Shown here: positions 55,650-64,000 of the stretch, one piece after another
How the letters are laid out: each line of letters opens with the position of its first letter
Position numbering within the stretch: the first letter of the stretch is position 1
NCBI GenBank assembly: GCA_032718475.1
Contig: JAUCBJ010002451.1
Span: 1-64,000, forward strand
Direction: 5' to 3'
Length of the DNA: 64,000 bases
Origin: Nemertoderma westbladi
Taxonomy: Eukaryota > Xenacoelomorpha > Nemertodermatida > Nemertodermatidae
Position numbers and translations under genes: made by a program
Notes under the pieces: model-generated
Told to the model about the DNA's origin: nothing
Database searches by the model: none
Seen by the model: only the letters and a program-made list of their open reading frames with translations

Positions 55650-55737
55650 TGTGCACACACACACACACACACACACCCCCCACACACACCCCCCCCCCCC
55701 CCACACACACACACACACCCCTACACACACACACACA
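55650..55737. repeat. (CA)n/(C)n microsatellite
   Basis: CACACACA tracts broken by C runs. Confidence 0.95.
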
Positions 55738-56591
55738 TACGTGTACAGGGTGGAAATCGAGGTAGTCCGTACTCTACATACTAACCGAGGAGAAATTTTA
55801 TTTAGATGAGAGACTAAAATAACCAATTTTAATCAGTAAAATGTGGTCTATTGTATTCATTGGGGTACTTAAAGAGTTGTTTATATTGTAAATATGTTGT
55901 CGGTTTACATTTTTATTCAACGTCACATAACACGTAATGACTGAGGATACACAATACACACCCGTTGAATCACAAATCGAGACTGTTAGCCCTGAAGTCC
56001 ATCAATATAATAGTGGTTACACACTCCTCGATTTTTCACTTTTCACTGATTCGAATAAATCCACCAATCACATGCATAGCAGAGACCAAAGCAGGCATAT
56101 TGTTCTGGAGTATTTATATACACTTGACCAATAGACAAAAGACAATCGTCTTATATTGTAATCTTCACTTGTAGGCCTTATGCCAATAGTTTGGTGTGTG
56201 TTTCCTGGAATTGATTCTGTACATTATAGGTCGACATATTTTATGCAGATATTTAATTTAATTGATTGCTATGGATGAAGTGGTTAATTGTCGGCAATTA
56301 AAGGTTGTTAGTAACTACAATTTTTATATTATTTAATTCATACATATAAATCTATTTTCAAAGATAATTTAGGTTGTTGTCCATTAGTGAAAATAATTAT
56401 CGAAAGGTAGAATTATTACATTTTATTGGAATTTTGAAGTATCGTTATGTAATTTATTCTAATTCATAGAATATTGTAGTCATCTTCACTGCCCGGTGTA
56501 AAAAACCTTCAACCGGAACGTAATTTTAGAAGTTTTATGGGTTGAATGTCAAAGTATGTAGGCCTACATATTGTTTTGTGCTTTTTTCCAG
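55738..56591. other. Spacer upstream of the Tudor-like exon
   Basis: No supported gene. An ORF from ATG 55937 (MTEDTQYTPVESQIETVSPE) could be a first exon, but no convincing splice donor follows. Confidence 0.35.
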
Positions 56592-56676
56592 AAAGGTGAA
56601 ATCCGATACTGTAAATGGAAAGATACGAAAACATACTCAGCTAAGATTATCGACCCCGCCGTAAAGATGACAGGAG
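56592..56676 (+). CDS. Exon of a Tudor-like/C2H2 gene
   Basis: 85-bp exon bounded by TTTTTTCCAG and GGAG|GTAAGT. It reads KGEIRYCKWKDTKTYSAKII. It is phase 1 at its end and joins exactly to the phase-1 acceptor at 61136, restoring a Gly codon. Together with the next exon (GYKVRVQYDDGIIELISPEW) the sequence has the look of a Tudor/SH3-like barrel, a fold that often reads chromatin marks. Upstream exons are not identified. Confidence 0.65.
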
Positions 56677-56804
56677 GTAAGTAAAGTATATATAAATTTA
56701 ATAATATACAATTAAAGGTACGGCCCCTGAGAAGGACACCAGACTTTCTGCTTTATTTACTTTGCAGTATCCTCGATTTGATATAACTATGTATTTCAGA
56801 AGTA

Positions 56805-57165
56805 TATTAGTATATTAGATAATCTTTTTTCATTGACGAATTTGTATATCCTCGTTTTCTCTATGTGAGTGTATCCTCGGTATGTTAACTGTGTTGCAGA
56901 AATATTAGATAATATTTTTTCATTGACGAATTTGTATATCCTCGTTTTCTCTATGTGAGTGTATCCTCGTTATGTTAACTGTGTTGCAGAAATATTAGAT
57001 AATATTTTTTCATTGACGAATTTGTATATCCTCGTTTTCTCTATGTGAGTGTATCCTCGGTATGTTAACTGTGTTGCAGAAATATTAGATAATATTTTTT
57101 CATTGACGAATTTGTATATCCACTTTGCTCTATATGATTGTATCCTCGGTATGTTAACCCTTTGC
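56805..57165 (+). repeat. 90-bp tandem repeat, four copies
   Basis: CATTGACGAATTTGTATATC recurs at exactly 90-bp steps (56831, 56921, 57011 and 57101). Units contain TGTGTTGCAGAAATATTAG, so each carries a potential splice-acceptor-like TTGCAG. Confidence 0.93.
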
Positions 57166-57650
57166 GTACCAATACTTAAAAAAGGCGGCACATTGCCGCC
57201 TTTTTCATTCTGAATAATTCAGGACCTTGCTCATAAAGGCGGCAGTGTACCGCCTTTATACTGTATAACTATAACTTAACCCCCAGGGCGGCAGAGTGCC
57301 GCCTTTACATATCCTGACCCCTAGGGCGCAGGGTGCCACCTTTATTTAAAACCTTTTATAACTTTCTTTTAACTATTGTGGCAGAAAAATGGAGTTCATA
57401 TTCGTGTTGGGCAGGAAAAACTGGTCTAGAAAGTTAATTTAATATTGCTTGAAGGGATTCCTATTGGTTGGAGGGAATTTTAAATTACATAATTTTAGGC
57501 CATTTAATTTTAATTGAGCCAATAATTTTGTTACAAATGATTAAGGGAGGCACACTGCAGCCCTTGGGGTTCAAATGAAAGATTTAAAAATTTCGAAAAT
57601 GTTTAAAGGCGGCCGCTTTTAAAGGTGTGCCGCTTTTGAGGGTAGGTTAA
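57156..57650. repeat. Cluster of GGCGGCA...TGCCGCC hairpins, piggyBac-like left end
   Basis: AAAGGCGGCA-n-TGCCGCCTTT stem-loops lie at about 57182-57203, 57236-57256 and 57288-57305, with weaker ones near 57327-57342 and 57600-57632. The cluster starts at TTAACCCTTTGCGTACCA (57156 on). TTAA plus CCCTTTG is the form of piggyBac ends. No matching right end is found. Confidence 0.55.
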
Positions 57651-58136
57651 GTAATAATATGGTTATCCTCTTTATATAAAAATCTCTGGTAGGAGTAGTA
57701 CGACAAGAAAATAAACCTTGGTCCGATCAAATATATTTTTATTGGTCCTAGGAAATAAACATTAATGTAAACTAACGAACGCTCTTTGGTACCTAACGCT
57801 CTTTGGGTCTTAATGCGACTTTACCTCTTTGTTTTCTACAGCACGGGCAGTAAAGTCTTAGGTCTTTGTTTTGTACTCACTCGACGATCCTCGTACCAAT
57901 GGTCTGCAACTTGCAGTCTGTAACTACTGAAGAGTTTGTTTATTTTGGTAGAATATTTGATTATTTTGGGGGAATATGAATTTATTTTGGGAAAATTTGT
58001 ATTTATTTTGGTATTATTATTTAATTTATTTATATTGGTGACTTGATCTAATTTGGTGTTGAATAATTTTTTTGGGGTAAAATTATTTAATAACTATTTA
58101 GTCTCTATTTAGTCTATAACTATTTAATAACTATAT

Positions 58137-58417
58137 AATCGCCTCCGCTTTGCAGGACATTGCTTTCGCCGTGAGGACCAGCCAGTGCATAATCTTGTAC
58201 TTTGGCAGCCTCATGGAGTGAATAAGCATGGTGGACAGCCTATGACTTTCTTGAGACGCATCTTAAAGGACACTGGCCTTAAAGATGCGGATGATCTAGC
58301 AAATGTCATGGGTGATAGGGAGTTGTGGCGGTGCAATTTTGTTGACAAGCCGGCACAGCATTCTTAAAAATGCAGCTGCAATGCAGCATGCCGATCCTAG
58401 TAGTAGTAGTAGTAGTA
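58137..58417 (+). mobile_element. RTE-like LINE 3' end with TAG tail
   Basis: Encodes the last ~70 residues of the LINE RT ORF (HGVNKHGGQPMTFLRRILKD ... WRCNFVDKPAQHS, stop at 58365), the short 3' UTR and (TAG)n at 58396-58413. It is closely similar to 26357-26600 on the other strand. A 5'-truncated insertion in the intron. Confidence 0.92.
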
Positions 58418-60078
58418 CATGGATTTGTATCGAAATGTTTACTCACTGTTGGTTTTATGCCTTTAGTAAAGAATAAGTTAGGGGACATTACTGACAAGTC
58501 TAATTATAGAGCAATCGCTATCTCGTCTCTTATAATTAAGGTGTTTGAATGGGTTCTTTTATTGAGTCAAGGAGACAAGTTAAAGTTTGATGATCTTCAG
58601 TTCGGTTTTCGGCCGCTTTCTGGCACAGTGATGTGTTCTTGGACAGCCTTGGAAGTGGTTCAGTATTATTCTAGAAACTCTACACCTGTATACGGTTGCC
58701 TACTAGATCTAACCAAGGCCTTTGATCTTGTTGAGTGGGGAAAACTGTTTTTCGAACTTATTAAGAAGGGCTTATCGCCCTTGTTTGTAAGGTGCTTACT
58801 ATGGAAATACGTTAACCAATCATGTACCGTCAGGTGGAATAACGTTTCGTCTGCTGCTTTTAATGTTTCGAATGGAGTTAGACAGGGGTCTGTAGCCTCA
58901 CCTACCTTTTTTTGTATCATTCTGAACTTACTTATTCATAAGTTAAAAGCATCTAACGTTGGGTGTCACATTGGTATACATTATTTCGGTGCGCTTAAAT
59001 ATGCAGACGACATATTGTTATTGTGCCCATCTGTAGTAGGTTTACAGTTTATGGTAAATATTTGTTTAGAATTCTGTAGTAAGTATAATTTGCGGCTCAG
59101 TACGGACCCAAACCCAAAGAAATCGAAATCAAAATGTATTCCATTTAATTTTTCATGGAAACAACCATTGTGTAATATCATGGCAAACAATAATGTACTT
59201 CCTTGGGTTAAAGAGGCAATGCATCTGGGGAATGTTATAAATTTCAAAGGTACAACCGACACCGACATAGACCGCAAACGCGGCGCATTTATTGGGAAAT
59301 TGGATAATCTAAGAAATGAATTTCGATTCGCAGTACCCAGTTGCATTACTAAAATACAGAAATTATACTGCACAAGTTTTTACGGTAGCCCAATATGGGA
59401 TTTATCGTCAGATAATTGTAGAAGAGTTCTTACAGCGTGGAATAACAATGTCAGATGGGTTTGGGCTTTGCCTTATAATAGCCATAGGTTTATTGTGCAA
59501 CATTTAGTTAATTTTCCACACCCTTACAGTATGCTTCGTAAACGGTTTATTAAATTTAAAGACACAGTGCTGAATAGCCAACGGTTATGTGTAAGATTAT
59601 TAGCTAATTTAACCATGTTTGATTGTCGGTCAATTTCAGGTAGGAATTTGAGACGAATAGGTAACGAATGTAATATTTCAGACCTAAATTGTATAACACC
59701 AATGTTAGCAGGCCGTTTATCGTACGTTGAAATTCCGGATGAACAGGAATGGCGTCCGTTAATTTGTAACGAGTTATCATTAGCAATCATTAATGAATTA
59801 ACGGTTCCCGGTTTCAGCTACGATGAATTAGTATATATGCGCAATTACGTTGCAACGTTCTAATATTATATTGTCTGTTGACTTGTTCACTAGGTACGTT
59901 TAATGCTTATTCTGTACATACATTTATATATCTAGGCCACTTTTGTGCTCTTAATTTTTGCTTCATTTTTTTCCTTCTTTTTTTTTCATACATACATACA
60001 TACATATATTAATCTGTCTGTACTATTGTGTTTTAATCAATATGTACGGTACGATAATAATGATAATAATAATAATAT
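58418..60078 (+). mobile_element. LINE reverse transcriptase (CR1/L2/Jockey group), 5'-truncated
   Basis: Frame open to stop 59863. RT blocks: PLVKNKLGDITDKSNYRAIA, FGFRPLSGTVMC, LLDLTKAFDLVEW, GVRQGSVASPTFFCIILN and catalytic YADD (nt ~58998-59010). A C-terminal region follows with YGSPIWDLSS and WNNNVRWVWALPYNSH. The endonuclease and the first RT block are missing. The 3' end is an AATAAT-type repeat at 60050-60078. The RT part is free of stops, so the insertion is not very old. The clade assignment is by eye only. Confidence 0.88.
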
Positions 60079-60313
60079 AGATTGGGGGAACCAATGCGAC
60101 ATCTCCACTGTTATATAGTGTCTGCGGTTGGAGATGTGTGCATTTTACCTGACACCATGAACCCGGCGTAGCATTCTTGTGAATGTGCCATCCAGAGATT
60201 TGGTGTCCTCAGCAGTTAGAGCCTAGCATGGACTCCCATAGGAGTACGGGCACTACTGCTGCTCTAAATAATCGGACCTTAAGTTTCCGATTAATTCTAT
60301 GTAACTTCCACAA
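60079..60313 (-). mobile_element. RTE-like LINE RT fragment
   Basis: The minus strand matches 26610-26830 of the LINE RT (AATCGGAAACTTAAGGTCC ... ATCTCTGGATGGCACATTC), with small indels. It is flanked directly by the AATAAT tail of the preceding LINE. Confidence 0.85.
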
Positions 60314-61136
60314 TATGTAATTACATATTATATTTGTTTTATGCGTATCGTATTTGTGTAATAATATTGTATTTGTAACCAAGTAACATAAAGGACCCTC
60401 TTGGAAATAAGCTGCAAACCTTTAAGGGTAATCCTATATGTTATGTTGGACAATACCTTTATACCGGTACATTGTTTGGTGTATTTGTTGTTGTTTTGTA
60501 AAAATCATAATCTTTTATTGTTTAATTAAGACCGAACTTTTATGGAGATTTTAAATCTTTACGCGTTTTCGCTATATCACTTTCGATATTGGATTTTTTC
60601 CACTAATATTTCACTACAGGGTTTTTGAGGTCGGTGAATCCGATAGTAACACTTTAAAAAAATTTTACCCACGTCTTGACTCTTTTTTGAAATGCTTGCA
60701 CTTTTCGTACTATATCAAAATTGCTGATGGACAAAAAGACAGACAGCCTAGATTCCGCCAAACACAATAAATGATATCGGTAATGAAATCTCCGACCCAG
60801 TAAACCCCTAAAAGATAAATGTTTGATAGGCTTTGTGTGGTTTCAGAAATATTAGACAATATTTTATTCTTTGACGAATTTGTATATCCTCTTTTTACGA
60901 TGTATGGCTGCCTTGCATCCTAGGTATGTGATGAAGGGGGGGGGGGGGTGATATTGGATTGGATGCAAATGAATTAACATCTTTTCTCAATGTTAACTTA
61001 TGCATTTTGCGAAAGGATCAGGTTTTAGTGATACGTTATTAACGTTTTGAGAGTAATCATCTGTTATTTGCGCCGATTTTCCCCGGAAGTGGGATGAATT
61101 TTCATAGTGATAATATTACCTCTTGTTTCTATCCAG

Positions 61137-62779
61137 GAAAAGGAAAACGTAGAGAAGGATATAAAGTTCGAGTTCAGTATGATGATGGAATCATAGAGCT
61201 AATTAGTCCTGAATGGGTGATGGGAGAAGTGCACAGTGCCTTCGATGTTACTATGACTGCAATTAATACTCCTAACGATTCGGAGGATAGTTTTAAAATG
61301 GATAGTCTTGTCGAATTAGAAAGTACTAATGAACGAGTTTTATGTGAACCATTTAATGAGTTTATATCAGGAGGTATTGTTGATGCTAGTGTATTTGAAT
61401 CTGTTTCACCTACCATTAATGATATTGGTATAATTGAAAATGAGGAAATAGGGCAAGTGGGACTCCAAACTACAACTTCTAGTTTTAAAATTGATAGTCT
61501 TAACGAATTAGAAGGTACAAAGGAACGAATTGTTAATGGATCTATATCAGGAGACATTATTGCTGAAGGTACAAAGGAACGAGTTGTTAATGCATCTATA
61601 TCAGGAGACATTATTGCTGAAGGTACAAAGGAACGAGTTGTTAATGGATCTATATCAGGAGACATTATTGCTGAAGGTACAAAGGAACGAGTTGTTAATG
61701 GATCTATATCAGGAGACATTATTGCTGAAGGTACAAAGGAACGAGTTGTTAATGGATCTATATCAGGAGACATTTTTGCTGAAGGTACAAAGGAACGAGT
61801 TGTTAATGCATCTATATCAGGAGACATTATTGCTGAAGGTACAAAGGAACGAGTTGTTAATGGATCTATATCAGGAGACATTATTGCTGAAGGTACAAAG
61901 GAACGAGTTGTTAATGGATCTATATCAGGAGACATTATTGCTGAAGGTACAAAGGAACGAGTTGTTAATGGATCTATATCAGGAGACATTATTGCTGAAG
62001 GTACAAAGGAACGAGTTGTTAATGGATCTATATCAGGAGACATTATTGCTGAAGGTACAAAGGAAAGAGTTGTTAATGGATCTATATCAGGAGACATTAT
62101 TGCTGAAGGTACAAAGGAAAGAATTGTTAATGGATCTATATCAGGAGACATTATTGCTGGAGCTAGTTTATTTGAATCTGCTTTACCTACCATTAATGAT
62201 ATTGGTATAAATGAAAGTGAGGAAATAGGGCAAGTGGGACTCCAAACTACAACTGGAACAGATTCGGATATGCAGGATGCATCATCAGAGAATGAATCAT
62301 CAGATAATGATTCAAACTACACTGCATCTGAATGTAATGAAGAAATTAAATATTGCGAGGAATCAAGTGATCAATGTCAATATGATCCATTTGCAACATT
62401 ATCAAATGGAGTCAAAAATCAGGACAAATCAAATATTCACATCTTCGCCACAAACAATTATGGAAAAATACGGAAGTGGGACAGAAAATTTTTTTGTTAC
62501 TTTTGCGAAAAAGGATATTCAAAGCTGTTTCAGCATATGGAGATTGCTCATCAAGATGAACATCTAGTTGTTGATATTTCCAAGGAACCACTGCACTCAA
62601 AAGAGAGAAATTACCTTCTTGCTAAGATTAGAAATCTTGGAAACCACCAGCACAATCACAATGTTCTACAAGCAGGAAGTGGTACTATTATTGTAGTCTA
62701 TAGGCCACAACATTCTAAGTGTAATTATAGAGACTATGAGTTGTCTCCCTTATTTAATTATATTTCATATAATTATTAA
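61137..62779 (+). CDS. Repeat-rich C2H2 protein, large exon
   Basis: Starts at acceptor CCAG|GA and stays open to 62779; the downstream end may be an intron boundary. It begins GKGKRREGYKVRVQYDDG, completing the Tudor-like segment of the 56592 exon. Two copies of a ~60-residue acidic module follow (SFKMDSLVELES... and SFKIDSLNELEG...; NDIGI.E.EEIGQVGLQTTT). The second module is expanded by twelve 18-residue repeats. After an acidic Ser-rich region comes a C2H2 finger (CYFCEKGYSKLFQHMEIAH, nt ~62492-62550) and a motif RNLGNHQHNHNVLQAGSGTI. I associate this pattern with uncharacterised finger proteins in fish and invertebrates. A nuclear, DNA- or chromatin-related role is inferred. Confidence 0.75.
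61511..62158 (+). repeat. 54-bp coding repeat, twelve copies
   Basis: Twelve in-frame units of EGTKERVVNGSISGDIIA with one- or two-residue variants. The DNA is almost identical between units, showing recent expansion inside the exon. Another plus frame and one minus frame are also open across it; these are repeat artefacts. Confidence 0.97.
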
Positions 62780-64000
62780 CAGCCAGACAACTATCCAGCC
62801 TACAAATTATTTAAATAAAATTATACGCTACCCGTACAGACTTACACAAACAAAGTACAGACTAAACGATGGCAGACTACTCTCAAGCCTAAATAAACTA
62901 CAGGACATGCAGACTCCGAAATGATTAGGGAGTATGCGCTCTAACCCAGTAGTGCGACTTATTCTTTAGTTGGGGGTTTACCTTACAGCGTTGCTGCCCC
63001 TACTTCCTAACCGTACTTAATCGGACAAGTGCTCTACACACACTGCAATTCGTTCGGACTTAACAGCAATCAGACAACAGCTCAGCCTACAAATTGTCTG
63101 TACAATCTGATCAGGTTTACACGCCTTCTGTTCAATACTGGCCTACAAACAAATAAAACTGACAGAAATAGGCCTAAGTAAAATCCCAATAAAAACCAGG
63201 CGTCCCCGATTAATTATTAAGACCTACCGGCATATATAATCAAATCGAATAATACTGCTGTACTTATACGGAAGTAGGTACCGGTCCGGATGATCAGGCA
63301 GTCAGGCCTACTGGTTACCGGTCGACCGATACTTTCGACTTTATTGCTTACTGCAATAAAGAAGCTATATCCTTTAATGTTCGCGCTTTCAGACCTTTGG
63401 CAGTTTAACCCACCAAATCAAGATGTCTTCTAGATATTAAATCTGCTTTTAGTCTATGACAAGTATTTGATTCACTACACTAGTCGAAACCAATCCGTGC
63501 GCGACCATTCACCCGCTGGATATTCCCGGGAGATTGGGTTCGACGGTTTAATTTTTATTGCTATGTAAGCCTAATGTATTATTCGACTGACAGTATTATA
63601 TAATCTCTGACAATATTATTCACCTTCGGTAATATTAACAGTTCCTTTAGGACGTGGCGCTTTATCTATATAAACAGAGTTATGACTTAAACTACTCACA
63701 ACGATATGGCTTAATTATAATTCACATATATGGCGCATTCTTTAGGAATTGCTTCTTTAACAGACTCACTCATACACAATGCTGCACAATACTGCACACT
63801 AATCTGCCAATCTTCACTGATTTTAGTCACATATAAAAGGAACACAGACTGAATCATGTAGGGTCTATCAAATAACATTAGATTCACTTCAAACCACTTT
63901 AACATAAGTCACAATCGTTTATTTGTAACCCTTCTCTCTTACCTTCGGTATATCAAGAATATTGGGTTTAGGGGTTGTTTATCGTTATTCCAAATATAAT
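62780..64000. other. Right-end sequence, nothing recognised
   Basis: Unique sequence with no ORF above 65 codons that shows a domain. Downstream exons of the C2H2 gene may lie here or beyond the window, but I could not identify any. Confidence 0.4.

Larger units (their letters stand above)
56677..61136 (+). other. Predicted 4.5-kb intron filled with mobile DNA
   Basis: GTAAGT at the 5' end and TTTCTATCCAG at the 3' end. It contains a 90-bp array, a cluster of GGCGGC hairpins, an RTE-like LINE 3' end, a LINE RT and an antisense RTE-like fragment, each listed. Between 57650 and 58136, and between 60314 and 61136, nothing is recognised beyond a diverged 90-bp unit (60838-60935) and a G run (60936-60948). 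Confidence 0.65.

Noticed and set aside
55937-56134. First exon of the Tudor-like gene (MTEDTQYTPVES...)
   Set aside because: Plausible composition, but no good splice donor follows and no link to the 56592 exon can be shown.
61174-62193. 339-codon minus-strand ORF over the 54-bp repeats
   Set aside because: Shadow of the plus-strand coding repeats; only the plus frame has a finger, splice sites and non-repeat coding sequence.

Overview
This is animal nuclear DNA, most likely from an aquatic invertebrate. Genes are split by introns with GT/AG ends, and there are RTE-like and other LINEs, a BEL/Pao LTR retrotransposon, many fold-back elements, and a death-fold (CARD) plus ROCO-GTPase gene. 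The phylum cannot be fixed from the sequence. Most of the window is repetitive. I support two host genes, one almost complete mobile element of 17 kb, and a large collection of broken elements and minisatellites.

Layout. 1-5300: two 42-bp minisatellite arrays separated by, and followed by, copies of the same 1-kb flank. 5300-15720: a probable single host gene on the plus strand. A WD40 exon (6765-7611) is followed by a 2.9-kb intron filled with fold-back elements and satellites, then a large exon (10477-13844) encoding a winged-helix-like segment, ROC GTPase, COR, a Cys-rich segment and two CARD-like domains. Next come a 36-bp array and a decayed second copy of the C-terminal part (14872-15719). 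16494-18645: 30-bp satellite. 18865-20389: LINE fragments. 21826-23640: 57-bp and 33-bp satellites. 23643-28605: fold-back elements and LINE pieces.

28606-45576 is a BEL/Pao retrotransposon on the minus strand. It has two 1,911-bp LTRs that differ at eight positions I could count, and the 5-bp target duplication GCAGC. It is inserted in an RTE-like LINE whose reverse-transcriptase half lies at 26.3-28.6 kb and whose endonuclease half lies at 45.6-47.3 kb. Its gag and pol share one frame split by a single UGA. A third ORF with zinc knuckles lies downstream of pol, each LTR carries a tRNA-like Pol III unit, and a 16-bp CTCGCGAG-centred motif is scattered over coding and non-coding parts.

45577-48748: two head-to-tail endonuclease halves of the LINE. 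48892-49260: a small gag-like fragment. 50150-55624: a 5.5-kb fold-back element with ~750-bp arms, which holds further nested elements. 56592-62779: a second host gene on the plus strand (Tudor-like segment, 18-residue repeats, C2H2 finger) whose two exons join in phase 1 across a 4.5-kb intron full of LINE insertions. 62780-64000: no recognised feature.

The host genes fit two themes. The first is a signalling or innate-immunity-type scaffold (WD40/ROC-COR/CARD). The second is a chromatin- or transposon-related zinc-finger protein. The two genes show no sign of working together. Functions are inferred from domain resemblance read by eye; no database search was run.
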